This document shows, piece by piece, positions 1 through 8,001 of a DNA stretch of 64,000 nucleotides. The notes under the pieces were generated by a model that had not been told where the DNA came from, did not search any database, and saw only the letters and a program-made list of their open reading frames with translations. Both the position numbers and the translations under genes were made by a program. The stretch is from Microbispora sp. H13382 (GTDB lineage: Bacteria > Actinomycetota > Actinomycetes > Streptosporangiales > Streptosporangiaceae): positions 496,001-560,000 of the forward strand of contig NZ_JABBXA010000001.1 of NCBI RefSeq assembly GCF_014161445.1. The letters are read 5' to 3'. Each line of letters starts with the position of its first letter. The stretch's first letter is position 1.

Positions 1-137
1 GGGGAGAGCGCGAGCACGAACGTCCCGACGGTGAAGACCAGCCCGTTGATCGCGAACAGCCGCCAGAACAGGGCGCGGGCCGGGTGCCGCGTCCGTGCCG
101 CGGCTCGGCCGCTCTGCGGGTCGGTGCGCTCGTTCAC
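1..137 (-). CDS. Sensor histidine kinase, N-terminal fragment (cut by window edge)
   Basis: Only the first 45 codons are inside the window. The GTG start at 137 gives a basic, polar leader followed by a hydrophobic helix that begins LFWRLFAINGLVFTVGTFVL and ends in ALSP. That arrangement is what I expect at the start of membrane-bound two-component sensor kinases of actinobacteria, where the first transmembrane helix is followed by the extracytoplasmic sensor loop. No catalytic domain is visible, so another kind of membrane protein cannot be excluded. It is divergent from the SPFH gene, and the 173 bases between them must hold both promoters. Confidence 0.5.
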   Translation of the reverse strand, partial: MNERTDPQSGRAAARTRHPARALFWRLFAINGLVFTVGTFVLALS

Positions 138-310
138 GGTTCACAGCCTGCTCGTCCTCGTACGCCGGTGTCCATGCGGGCTGCCCCCCATCGTGCGGCC
201 TCCCTACATGTCATACCTCTCCCGATATGGGTGCCGCACCCGATGGTGGTGGCCCGCGCCGTCTCGAAGACTGGAACCCAGGAGACGACGGACGGAAAAG
301 GGGGGACGCG

Positions 311-907
311 ATGACGCCGGCAGGACTCGCTTCCCAGACGCCGCTCGCCGCGTGGGCGGTCGCGGCCGGAGTGCTGCTGGTCGTGTCGGCCGTCGCCGTG
401 CTCCGCGTCGTCAAGGAGGGAGAACGACTGGTGGTGTTCCGATTCGGCCGCCTCGCCGCGGTCAAGGAGCCCGGCCTCGCCGCCGTGCTGCCGGGTGCCG
501 ACCGCGCCGTCCGCGTCCCGCTGGGCCCGGCCTTTCTCGACCTGCTGTGGCTCGACGCCGTGACCGCGGACGGCGTCGCGGTGACCGTGAACGGCACCGG
601 GCTGGCGTCCGTGCGGGATCCGGCCGCGTACGCCCTGGACCCCGGCCGGTCGGAGTCGGCCACCCTCGCGGCCACGGAGGCGGAGATCCGCGCCCACGTC
701 GCGGAACGCGGCCTGGTGGAGCTGGCCCGGCCGACCGGGGAGAGCCTGCGCGACCTGTCGGCGAGGATCAGCCGCCGCACCCGCGAGTGGGGCGTCGAGG
801 TGACCGTCATCGACCTGCACCGCGTCGAGGTGCGGCTCAAGGCCGACCTCGTCCGCTGGGCCGAGGGCTACGCGGCCCGTGCGGAAGAGGCGCGGAACGG
901 GTCCTGA
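311..907 (+). CDS. Short SPFH/band 7 (stomatin-like) membrane protein
   Basis: A 198-residue protein with one N-terminal transmembrane helix (about residues 13-34) and then an SPFH/band 7 core: the stretch around 37-50 (EGERLVVFRFGRL) and the alternating strands after it are typical of slipins and stomatins. These proteins oligomerise on the inner face of the membrane and organise or regulate channels and proteases. It is short: slipins usually have about 250 or more residues, and the C-terminal coiled-coil/oligomerisation part is absent after residue 190. ATG 311 is preceded by a purine-rich AAAGGGGGG stretch. It heads a likely operon with the KhtT-N-like, CBS and permease genes, 33 bases before the next start. 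Confidence 0.75.
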   Translation: MTPAGLASQTPLAAWAVAAGVLLVVSAVAVLRVVKEGERLVVFRFGRLAAVKEPGLAAVLPGADRAVRVPLGPAFLDLLWLDAVTADGVAVTVNGTGLASVRDPAAYALDPGRSESATLAATEAEIRAHVAERGLVELARPTGESLRDLSARISRRTREWGVEVTVIDLHRVEVRLKADLVRWAEGYAARAEEARNGS

Positions 908-940
908 TCCCGGCCCTGTCACCGATCGGAGGGAGCTGAG

Positions 941-1216
941 ATGGACGTGACCCGCGCCACCCTGCCCGGCGTCGCGACCGTGGTGCACCAGTGCGTCACC
1001 CGCGACGGACAGCGCTTCGGCGTGCTCGTGGAGAAGTCCGGCCGTCGCCGGCTTGTCGTCTACGACTCCGCGGAGCCCGACACGCCGCTGCAGGCGATCA
1101 ACCTGGACCAGCGCGAGGCCGACCAGCTCGCCGACATCCTGCACAGCAGGCCCGTCCTCGACCGGCTCGCCCATCTGGAACGCCGCTTCGCCGAGTTCGT
1201 GGAGGCGGCCCGATGA
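941..1216 (+). CDS. Stand-alone KhtT N-terminal-like domain (antiporter regulatory subunit domain)
   Basis: A 91-residue protein. The pattern MDV-x4-LPG at the start, then [16 protein letters not shown], then [13 protein letters not shown], resembles the N-terminal domain of actinobacterial cation:proton antiporter regulatory subunits (KhtT/CpaT type). In those proteins it is followed by an RCK_C (TrkA-C) ligand-binding domain. Here RCK_C is missing and the chain ends in a short charged helix (residues 70-91). The ATG has a good upstream GGAGGGAG. Its stop overlaps the next start (ATGA), so it is translationally coupled to the CBS protein. I infer that it is a cytosolic regulator of the downstream permease; no direct evidence exists in the sequence. 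Confidence 0.6.
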   Translation: MDVTRATLPGVATVVHQCVTRDGQRFGVLVEKSGRRRLVVYDSAEPDTPLQAINLDQREADQLADILHSRPVLDRLAHLERRFAEFVEAAR

Positions 1217-1719
1217 CCATACCCGGAACCGTCCGCCTTCCCGATCGATGTGATGACCTGATGCAAGCGCGCGATGTCGTTGTGAACCTGCCGACGGTGA
1301 CCGTCCACGACTCCGTCGCCCGGGCCGTACGGATCATGGTGCTGAACCGGATGCCCGGATTGATCGTGGTGGACGACAGGGGACGGCCGGGATGGGTGCT
1401 TCCCGGCACGCAGGTGCTGCGTCTCGCGGTTCCCGGCGCCTACCAGGAGGACCCGGCGCTCGCCCGGGCGATCGACGAGGCCCACGCCGACAGCTTCTGG
1501 CGGGAACTGGCCGGCATAACGGTGGGAGACTGCCTGCCGGCCCAGCCGCCCAGACCGGTGACGGTGCCCCTCGACGCGACCCTGCTCGAAGTGGCCGCCC
1601 TCATGACGCGGCTCCGCAGCCCCATCGCCGCGGTCGTCGGCCCCGACGGCACCCTGGCCGGGGCGATCACACTGGAGCGGCTGCTCACCAGCCTGGCTCT
1701 CGTCCCACCTGGTGAGTGA
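1213..1719 (+). CDS. CBS-pair domain protein
   Basis: A 168-residue soluble protein made almost entirely of two CBS motifs: the first at about residues 18-70 ([18 protein letters not shown], then [11 protein letters not shown]), the second at about 112-160 ([15 protein letters not shown], then [17 protein letters not shown]). CBS pairs bind adenosyl nucleotides and regulate attached or neighbouring transporters and enzymes. An inter-CBS helical segment (residues 78-105) carries the usual connecting role. The start overlaps the stop of the preceding KhtT-N-like gene by four bases. With the permease beginning about 220 bases downstream, a nucleotide-sensing input to ion transport is a reasonable inference. 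Confidence 0.8.
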   Translation: MTIPGTVRLPDRCDDLMQARDVVVNLPTVTVHDSVARAVRIMVLNRMPGLIVVDDRGRPGWVLPGTQVLRLAVPGAYQEDPALARAIDEAHADSFWRELAGITVGDCLPAQPPRPVTVPLDATLLEVAALMTRLRSPIAAVVGPDGTLAGAITLERLLTSLALVPPGE

Positions 1720-1936
1720 CCGCCACAGGTGAGTCGCGGGGCCGCCCCGCACCCTCTTCGGCCGCAGACCCCGTCGCGTCCGTTCGCGTCGCGTCGCGTC
1801 ATGCGGCATTTCCATGATCTGGAGGTTCGATCATTCACCGCTTCACCATGCCGTCGTCGCGGCGCCGCCCCATCCGGACGCCGTGCCTGAACTCCGCCAG
1901 CCGTACGCTCATCGCCGGACCCCCGGGGCGCCGCAC

Positions 1937-3223
1937 GTGAGCGCGGTCGTCTCCTTCTCGATCTTCCTGGTGGCCTTCGTCTTCATCGCGTCGGAGAAGG
2001 TCCACAAGGTCAAGGTGGTTCTCATCGCCGCCGGCGCGATGGCCGTTCTGGGGCTGATCCCCGGCGACGAGGTGTTCTTCTCCGAGACCGCAGGCATCGA
2101 CTGGAACGTCATCTTCCTGCTGCTCGGCATGATGATCATCGTTGGGGTCGTCAAGCAGACAGGGGTCTTCGACTACGTCGCCATCTGGGCGGCGAAGAAA
2201 TCCAAGGGCCGGCCGTACCGGCTGATGGTCATGCTGATGGTGATCACCGCGGTCGCCTCGCCGTTCCTCGACAACGTCACCACGATCATGCTCGTCGCGC
2301 CGGTCACCGTGGTGGTCTGCGACCGGCTCCGCGTCCCGGCCCAGCCGTACCTGATCGCCGAGGTCCTCGCGTCCAACATCGGCGGGGCGGCGACACTCAT
2401 CGGCGACCCGCCCAACATCATCATCGGCAGCCGTGCCGGGTTGACGTTCAACGACTTCCTGGCCCACATGGCGCCGATCGTGGTCGTCATCTTCGTGGTG
2501 TTCGTGCTGCTCACCCGGGTGCTGTTCCGCAAGTCGTTCCGCTACGAACCCGAGCGGGTCGCGGCGGTGATGGCGCTGCAGGAACGGCGGGCCATCACCG
2601 ACCCACGCCTGCTCGTGCGGTGCATGATCGTGCTCGGCGGGGTCGTCGCCGGGTTCTGCCTGCACGCCGTCGTGCACGTGGAGCCGTCGATCGTCGCCCT
2701 GGTGGGCGCCGGGGTGATGCTCCTGGTGTCCCGCGCCGACATGTCCGATGTCCTGCGCGAGGTCGAGTGGAGCACCCTGGTCTTCTTCATGGGCCTGTTC
2801 GTGATGGTCGCCGGGCTGGTGAACACCGGTGTCATCGCGACGATCGGCGGCTGGGCCGTCGGCGCGCTCGGTGACGACTACTTCCTCGCGGCCACGGCGC
2901 TGCTGTTCGGCTCCGGCGTGCTCGGCGCGTTCTTCGACAACATCCCCTACGTCGCCACGATGGTGCCCGTCGTCGAGGAGATGGTCGCCCAGGCCCCCGA
3001 CGCGCAGACCGGGCAGGCGCTGTGGTGGTCCTTCGCCCTGGGGGCCGACTTCAGCGGCAACGGCACCGCGGTGGCGGCCAGCGCCAACGTCGTCGCCCTC
3101 GGCATCGCCGCCCGCACCGGCCACCGCATCGGCTTCTGGCAGTTCACCAGGTACGGCATCCTCGTCACCGCGCTGAGCATCACGATGGCCTGGGGGTACG
3201 TCTGGCTGCGTTACTTCGCCTGA
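1937..3223 (+). CDS. SLC13/ArsB-NhaD type membrane permease
   Basis: A 428-residue polytopic protein of the ion transporter superfamily (NhaD/ArsB/DASS). It shows the expected internal repeat: a DNVTT loop with IGDPPNI in the first half, matched by FFDNIPY and FSGNGTA in the second half. These re-entrant-loop signatures line the substrate site. About eleven or twelve hydrophobic helices are present. Length matches mycobacterial ArsB-like proteins (near 430 residues). An upstream extension to 1814 is open, but it is Pro/His-rich and unlike a membrane N terminus; GTG 1937 starts directly at the first helix. The substrate could be arsenite, sodium, or a dicarboxylate. No ars regulator or reductase lies nearby, which argues against arsenic resistance. 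It ends one base before a convergent gene. Confidence 0.8.
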   Translation: MSAVVSFSIFLVAFVFIASEKVHKVKVVLIAAGAMAVLGLIPGDEVFFSETAGIDWNVIFLLLGMMIIVGVVKQTGVFDYVAIWAAKKSKGRPYRLMVMLMVITAVASPFLDNVTTIMLVAPVTVVVCDRLRVPAQPYLIAEVLASNIGGAATLIGDPPNIIIGSRAGLTFNDFLAHMAPIVVVIFVVFVLLTRVLFRKSFRYEPERVAAVMALQERRAITDPRLLVRCMIVLGGVVAGFCLHAVVHVEPSIVALVGAGVMLLVSRADMSDVLREVEWSTLVFFMGLFVMVAGLVNTGVIATIGGWAVGALGDDYFLAATALLFGSGVLGAFFDNIPYVATMVPVVEEMVAQAPDAQTGQALWWSFALGADFSGNGTAVAASANVVALGIAARTGHRIGFWQFTRYGILVTALSITMAWGYVWLRYFA

Positions 3224-3224
3224 T

Positions 3225-4022
3225 CTACGACGCGGCCCTGACGCACTGGAAGATCGCTGTGCCGGGCAGCAGGCGCCCGCGCAGCGGACTCCAGCCGCCC
3301 CACGTGCGGTCGTGGCCCGGCGGCCACTCCGGCTCGGTCAGCCCGGTCAGCACGAGGCCGGAGGCGGCGATCAGGCCCACCCAGTCGCCCATCGTCCGGT
3401 GGTGCTCCACGTACGACGGCTCGCCGTCCTCGCCGAACTCGACGTACGGCGAGCGGTCGAAGTAGGGGCGGTCGGCGGTCAGGCCGCGCGGGCCCGGATC
3501 GTCGGGGAAGGCCCACCGGACGGGGTGGCTGACGGAGAACACGAACCGGCCGCCCGGCCGCAGCACACGCCGCACCTCGGCCAGCACCGCCCCTGCGTCG
3601 GCCACGAACGGCAGCGCGCCGTAGGCCGAGCACGCGAGGTCGAACGACCGGTCCGCGAACGGCAGCGTCTCGGCGTCGGCCTGGACGACGGGCAGGGTCA
3701 CCCCGGCGGACATGTCGATCCGCCGGGAGTGCTGCAGCTGGCGGTGGGAGAGGTCGACGCCGGTGACCGTGGCGCCGCGCCCCAGCAGCCACCGGCCGCA
3801 CTGCCCGGCGCCGCAGCCGATCTCCAGGACCCGGCGCCCCGTCACGTCGCCCAGCAGCCGGGCGTCGGCCTCGTCCAGCCCCTCGGGGCACCACACGAAG
3901 CCGTCGTCGCGCAGGAAACCGCCGTGCTCGGCCTGGTACTCGTCGGCCGCGCCGTCCCACCAGCCCCGGTTGGCCCGGGAGGTCTGCGACCGGGAGACCG
4001 GCCGCCTCCCCACGAGGTCCAA
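3225..4022 (-). CDS. Class I SAM-dependent methyltransferase
   Basis: A 265-residue protein with a Rossmann methyltransferase fold. Motif I is VLEIGCGAGQ at residues 65-74; the acidic end of strand 2 is in VTGVDLS; motif II region is VVQADAETLPF; the post-motif region is LRPGGRFVFSVSHPV. The N terminus has NRGWWDGAADEYQ, common in a family of actinobacterial methyltransferases of unknown substrate. The start is uncertain: TTG 4022 gives the longest form and GTG 4013 is an alternative; neither has a clear ribosome site. It lies 5 bases downstream of the DUF4191 gene on the same strand, so co-transcription is likely. Confidence 0.8.
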   Translation of the reverse strand: MDLVGRRPVSRSQTSRANRGWWDGAADEYQAEHGGFLRDDGFVWCPEGLDEADARLLGDVTGRRVLEIGCGAGQCGRWLLGRGATVTGVDLSHRQLQHSRRIDMSAGVTLPVVQADAETLPFADRSFDLACSAYGALPFVADAGAVLAEVRRVLRPGGRFVFSVSHPVRWAFPDDPGPRGLTADRPYFDRSPYVEFGEDGEPSYVEHHRTMGDWVGLIAASGLVLTGLTEPEWPPGHDRTWGGWSPLRGRLLPGTAIFQCVRAAS

Positions 4023-4027
4023 CGTCG

Positions 4028-4699
4028 TCAGCGCATCTTCGGGCCGCGCGGCATCCGGGCGCCCTTGGGAATGGGGCCCTTCGGCAGCGGCATGGCCGGG
4101 GTGAGCGCGCGCATCCGGTTGTTGACCTCGGACACCGCGCCCTTCTTCAGGTTGCGGGGCAGCTTCATCACGTGCCGCTGCAGCTTGGCCAGGGGGACCT
4201 GACCCTCCGCGTCACCGCACTGGATGTCGTACACGGGCACGTCGACCGCGACCCGCTGCACGCGCTTCTTCTCCGCGAGGAGCATGCGCTGCACCCGGTT
4301 GGCCGGGCCCTCGGAGACGAGGATGACCCCCGGATATCCGACGACCCGGAAGACGAGGTCCTGGTCGCGGTTGACCGCGACCGGCTTCTCCTCGACATAC
4401 CAGGTGCCGCGCAGGCTCTGCAGGATCGCGTACGTCGCCCCCGGCTGGCCGTGGAGCAACGAGTACTGCGACCTCTGCGCGAAGCGGCTGAAGACGATCA
4501 TCCCGACCAGTACGGCGGCGAAGACGCCGAACACGATCCACGTCCAGCCGAAGATCACGCCAAGGACGACGAACAGGACGAGCGTGCCCAGAGCCGACGC
4601 GTAGACGATCGGCATACCCTTGGGGTTCGCCTGCTGAATGATCTGTGCGACCATCCGGAGCTGCTTGAGGCGCCCCGGAGACGCTGCGTCTTTCGCCAT
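4028..4699 (-). CDS. DUF4191 family integral membrane protein
   Basis: A 223-residue protein of the actinobacterial DUF4191 family, whose genes usually sit next to lipA. Residues 1-27 are polar and helical; two adjoining transmembrane helices cover about 30-70. The rest is a soluble domain with GYPGVILVSEGP and a basic tail with PLPKGPIPKGARM. The function is unknown. Synteny with lipA (29 bases upstream on the same strand) is conserved in actinobacteria from my knowledge, and suggests a membrane-associated role linked to lipoate or to the dehydrogenase complexes. The ATG at 4699 starts MAKDAAS, matching the family. Confidence 0.8.
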   Translation of the reverse strand: MAKDAASPGRLKQLRMVAQIIQQANPKGMPIVYASALGTLVLFVVLGVIFGWTWIVFGVFAAVLVGMIVFSRFAQRSQYSLLHGQPGATYAILQSLRGTWYVEEKPVAVNRDQDLVFRVVGYPGVILVSEGPANRVQRMLLAEKKRVQRVAVDVPVYDIQCGDAEGQVPLAKLQRHVMKLPRNLKKGAVSEVNNRMRALTPAMPLPKGPIPKGARMPRGPKMR

Positions 4700-4728
4700 G
4701 GTCTGAAGGATACAAACGTCGAGCTGAC

Positions 4729-5670
4729 TTAATGAAAACGAGACTCGCCAACGCGGGCGGCGACGGCCTGCTGATAGAGGCGGCCAGCCCGGTAGGACGA
4801 GCGCACCAGCGGGCCGGACATGACGCCGGCGAAGCCGATCTCCTCGGCCTCCTGCTGGAGCTCCACGAACTCCTCGGGCTTGACCCAGCGGTCCACGGGG
4901 TGGTGACGCTGGGTCGGACGCAGGTACTGCGTGATCGTCACCAGGTCGCAGCCGGCCTCGTGGAGGTCGCGCAGCGCCTGGGTGATCTCCTCGCGCTCCT
5001 CGCCCATGCCGAGGATGAGGTTCGACTTGGTGACGAGCCCCGCCTCGCGGGCCATGCCGATGACCGCCAGCGAGCGCTCGTAGCGGAACGCCGGCCGGAT
5101 CCGCTTGAAGATCCGGGGCACGGTCTCGATGTTGTGCGCGAAGACCTCGGGCCTGCTGGAGAAGACCTCCTCGAGCTGACCGCGGTCGCCGTTGAAGTCC
5201 GGCACCAGCAGCTCGACGCCGCACCCGGGGACCGCCTCGTGGATCCGCCGGGCGGTCTCCGCGTACAGCCAGGAGCCGCCGTCGGGCAGGTCGTCACGGG
5301 CGACGCCGGTCACCGTCGCGTAGCGCAGGCCCATCTGGCGCACCGACTCGGCGACGCGGCGCGGCTCGTCCCTGTCGTACTCGGCGGGCTTGCCGGTGTC
5401 GATCTGGCAGAAGTCGCAGCGCCGCGTGCACTGGTCGCCGCCGATGAGGAAGGTCGCCTCACGGTCCTCCCAGCACTCGGAGATGTTGGGACAGCCGGCC
5501 TCCTGGCACACGGTGTGCAGCCCCGCGCCCTTCACCAACGACTTGATCTCGTTGAAGTTGGGGCCGTTGCGCAGCCGTGTCTTGATCCACGGCGGCTTCT
5601 TCTCGATGGGGGTCTGGCTGTTGCGCACCTCCAGGCGGAGGAGCTTTCGGCCTTCAGGAGCGACGGTCAT
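4729..5670 (-). CDS. lipA: Lipoyl synthase
   Basis: A 313-residue radical SAM enzyme that inserts two sulfur atoms into protein-bound octanoyl groups to make lipoyl cofactors. The radical SAM cluster motif is CTRRCDFC (Cys81, Cys85, Cys88). The auxiliary sacrificial cluster motif is [12 protein letters not shown] (Cys55, Cys60, Cys66). The C-terminal RSSYRAG motif that supplies the extra serine ligand is present. Everything needed for activity is intact. It is upstream of the DUF4191 gene. The partner octanoyltransferase homologue is 2.3 kb away at 8002-8679 and, unlike lipA, has lost its catalytic residues. Targets include the E2 protein encoded at 10536-12014. Confidence 0.97.
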   Translation of the reverse strand: MTVAPEGRKLLRLEVRNSQTPIEKKPPWIKTRLRNGPNFNEIKSLVKGAGLHTVCQEAGCPNISECWEDREATFLIGGDQCTRRCDFCQIDTGKPAEYDRDEPRRVAESVRQMGLRYATVTGVARDDLPDGGSWLYAETARRIHEAVPGCGVELLVPDFNGDRGQLEEVFSSRPEVFAHNIETVPRIFKRIRPAFRYERSLAVIGMAREAGLVTKSNLILGMGEEREEITQALRDLHEAGCDLVTITQYLRPTQRHHPVDRWVKPEEFVELQQEAEEIGFAGVMSGPLVRSSYRAGRLYQQAVAARVGESRFH

Positions 5671-5805
5671 GCGACTTCCTTCGCAGCACTCCGCGGCAGC
5701 GGTCCGCGGGCCCGGGGTCCGAGCGGAGGCACGGGGCCCGGCGCCGTACGCGGGCCTGCGTGCCTGTCGGAACGCTCGTTCACGAACCCAGCTTATTACC
5801 TGCCC

Positions 5806-6978
5806 TCAGGTGATCCGGGACAGCTCCCGGACCGTGCGGGCGAGGTGACGGGACAGCTCGGCGTCGATCCGGTCCGACTCGCCCGGGCCGAGGCCCACCG
5901 TGCCGTCGTCGACGCCGGCCGATTCGAGGAGGACGGCCCGCAGCGCCGTGGGCGGCTCCGCCTGCCAGCCGTCCTGTTCCGCGAGAGAGTCCTGCCTGCG
6001 CGCGACCACGAGATCGGGGGTGGCGTCCCTGGAGAGCACGGCCCGGCGGATCTCCTCGGCGGTCTCCCCGCGCCTGGCCGCCGCCATGACGGGGGTGAGA
6101 CGGCTTTCCGCCGTGGTGAGGGCGTCGACGTACTCGGCGACGGCCCGCGACGAGACGGCGCGGGCCGCGACCTGGTCGGCGTAGTAGACGGCGTGCTGCG
6201 ACTGGGCGGAGACGAGCCGGCGCAGCGCGAGCTCGGCGAGGAACAGCGGCCACGCCAGCACCCAGCCGGTGACCTTGCCGATCGCCTGTGACGCCATCCT
6301 GCCCCCCTGGACGGCGCTGTTCGCATCGAGCAGGGGGTCGCCGAAGTCGCGGTAGCGGTCCACCCGCACGCCCGTCAGCGCGTGCCGCCATTCCCCCGTG
6401 GTGGCGAGCGCCGACGGGACGAGCAGGCCGCGGCCGGGGTCGCCGCTGACGTCGCGCGCGAGCTCCGCGCCGAGCATGCCGGCCCGCTCCCGCGGGGTCA
6501 GGGTGAGCAGCAGCGGGAGGCCGACGAGCAACACGGGCCGCCGTCGCAGCCCGGGCCGCAGGTGGGCGCATCGGAAGAGGCGGTCGTGCACGTAGATCGC
6601 GGCGGGCGGCGCCGCCCCGACCGCGCCGGCGATCCGGCCGGCCGCCTCGAACAGGGCGGGCGCCTCGGCCCTGGTGACCTCTTCGGCGCCGTCCGGGAGC
6701 CGGACCGTCCGGGGCCTGGTCCAGATCGCGATGGCGATGGGCACGCTGCCGCACAGCCAGCCGATCACGTTGCCCTTCCAGCCGGCGACGATGAGGACGC
6801 CCCCGGCCAGGATGGCGGCCGTCACCGCGTGGACGACGGCCGACACGGCGGTGGTGAGCAGCCGGGCGGCCGGGCCGGGCCGGTCCAGCCGCCGGCCCCG
6901 GAGCCGGAGGAACCGTCTCCTGGCGTCACGGGGAAGCGGGTCGGTGCGGATCTCGCCGGGGGGTGCGGACGGGTTCAT
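5806..6978 (-). CDS. M48-like membrane protein with zinc-binding motif lost (pseudoprotease)
   Basis: A 390-residue membrane protein that resembles a family of actinobacterial M48 metallopeptidase-like proteins: two N-terminal transmembrane helices (about 41-64 and 70-86), then a domain with the active-site helix LTPRERAGMLGAELARDVSG. In active relatives the helix reads as HExxH; here it is A171-E-L-A-R175, so both zinc-binding histidines are gone. The expected third ligand in the downstream helix (QHAVYYADQVAARA) is also not an obvious glutamate. The frame is otherwise intact, so the protein is probably made but not catalytic. ATG 6978 is chosen; an upstream ATG would overlap the palindromic operator. 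It is divergent from the TetR gene, and is a candidate target of that regulator. Confidence 0.6.
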   Translation of the reverse strand: MNPSAPPGEIRTDPLPRDARRRFLRLRGRRLDRPGPAARLLTTAVSAVVHAVTAAILAGGVLIVAGWKGNVIGWLCGSVPIAIAIWTRPRTVRLPDGAEEVTRAEAPALFEAAGRIAGAVGAAPPAAIYVHDRLFRCAHLRPGLRRRPVLLVGLPLLLTLTPRERAGMLGAELARDVSGDPGRGLLVPSALATTGEWRHALTGVRVDRYRDFGDPLLDANSAVQGGRMASQAIGKVTGWVLAWPLFLAELALRRLVSAQSQHAVYYADQVAARAVSSRAVAEYVDALTTAESRLTPVMAAARRGETAEEIRRAVLSRDATPDLVVARRQDSLAEQDGWQAEPPTALRAVLLESAGVDDGTVGLGPGESDRIDAELSRHLARTVRELSRIT

Positions 6979-7025
6979 CCCGCGAGTATCTCCGAGGCCG
7001 CCGCCTTCGGCGAGAGCCTTGAAAG

Positions 7026-7039
7026 TGCAATCCATTGCA
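7026..7039. promoter_or_regulatory. Palindromic operator candidate for the TetR-type regulator
   Basis: TGCAAT-CC-ATTGCA is a perfect 6+6 inverted repeat with a 2-base spacer. It sits in the 82-base gap between the divergent M48-like gene and the TetR gene, and another TTGCA half-site follows at about 7044-7048. Position and symmetry fit a TetR-family operator controlling both genes. The assignment is inferred from location. Confidence 0.55.
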
Positions 7040-7060
7040 ATTTTGCAGTAGGGTTCAGAA

Positions 7061-7714
7061 ATGGCCGAGGGGCTACGGGAGCGCAAGAAGCGGCGGACGC
7101 GGCAGCACATCGCCGAGGTGGCGGTCGGGCTGTTCGTGGAGCGCGGATTCGGCAACGTCACGATGGCCGAGGTCGCGCAGGCCGCCGAGGTGTCGGTGAA
7201 CACCGTCTACAACTACTTCCAGGCCAAGGAGGACCTCGTGCTCCCGCCCGAGGAGGCGTCGCCCCGGAGGCTGGCCGACATCGTGCGGGAGCGGCCGCCG
7301 GGCCAGTCGGCGGCCGTCGCGGTGCTGGAGCGCCTGCGCCGGGAGATACACGGGCGCGAACGCACGGTCGGGCTGAGTCCGGGATTCGGACGTGTGCTGG
7401 AGATGATGCGGGCCGCCCCCACGCTGACCGCCCGGCTGGAGGACCTCGGCCGCCGGATGACCGACGCGCTGGCGGCCGAACTGGCCGAGGAGACCGGTGC
7501 GGACGCCGGCGATCCGCTGCCGCGTGTGGTCGCCTGGCACATCGGCTGCCTCCACTCGCTGGTGTACGCCGAGATCGGGCGGCGTACGACGGCGGGGGAG
7601 AGCCCGGACGTCATCGCGGCCGCCGTGCTGGATCTGCTCGACGTCGCCGAGAGCCTCCTGGGCGAGCGGGTCCGCGACTACGCCGTACGAGAGGGACGAC
7701 CGTGTTCAGAGTGA
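7061..7714 (+). CDS. TetR/AcrR family transcriptional regulator
   Basis: A 217-residue regulator. The N-terminal helix-turn-helix (residues 12-58) has the family pattern IAEVAVGLFVERGFGNVTMA, then VSVNTVYNYFQAKEDL. The C-terminal part is helical and should bind a small molecule; it is not recognisable as a particular subfamily. The gene overlaps the following DUF6204 gene by 13 bases, so the two are co-translated. It is divergent from the M48-like gene with the 7026-7039 palindrome between them. Autoregulation and control of both neighbours is likely but inferred. Confidence 0.88.
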   Translation: MAEGLRERKKRRTRQHIAEVAVGLFVERGFGNVTMAEVAQAAEVSVNTVYNYFQAKEDLVLPPEEASPRRLADIVRERPPGQSAAVAVLERLRREIHGRERTVGLSPGFGRVLEMMRAAPTLTARLEDLGRRMTDALAAELAEETGADAGDPLPRVVAWHIGCLHSLVYAEIGRRTTAGESPDVIAAAVLDLLDVAESLLGERVRDYAVREGRPCSE

Positions 7715-7998
7715 CGATCAGAGGAAAGTTCAAGGGCCTCGACGACGCCGGCCGGGCCGCCGTGACGGCGGCCGGCGGCGCGGCCTATACCGAGGGCGGC
7801 GCGTTCACCCACGACGCGAGCGTCTCCACCTTCACCTTCCGCTGCCAGGTGCCCGCGGGGCCGGACGACGGCGAGGACGAGGCCGCGCTGGGAGCGATGG
7901 CCGCGCTGGACGCGCACGGGCACCCGTACGAGATCCTGCAGGTCGCGGTGACCGACATGCGCCAGATCAAGATCCGCCGGAAGAGCCGCGGCGCGTAG
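7702..7998 (+). CDS. DUF6204 family small protein
   Basis: A 98-residue protein starting with GTG (VFRVTIRGKFKGL) that overlaps the end of the TetR gene. The beta-rich start, the TFTFRCQV strand and the ending with VAVTDMRQIKIR fit DUF6204, a small actinobacterial family of unknown function that is often coupled to a TetR gene. No catalytic motif is visible. It is tail to tail with the lipB-like gene (3 bases apart). Confidence 0.6.
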   Translation: MFRVTIRGKFKGLDDAGRAAVTAAGGAAYTEGGAFTHDASVSTFTFRCQVPAGPDDGEDEAALGAMAALDAHGHPYEILQVAVTDMRQIKIRRKSRGA

Positions 7999-8001
7999 CC
8001 G

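Noticed and set aside
1835-3124. Long open frame of 429 codons antisense to the permease gene
   Set aside because: His/Asp/Arg-rich composition typical of an antisense shadow in GC-rich DNA; the + strand frame has clear membrane motifs.
1937-3223. Arsenite efflux pump (arsB) assignment
   Set aside because: Motifs only define the wider transporter superfamily, and no ars regulator, reductase or ATPase lies next to it.
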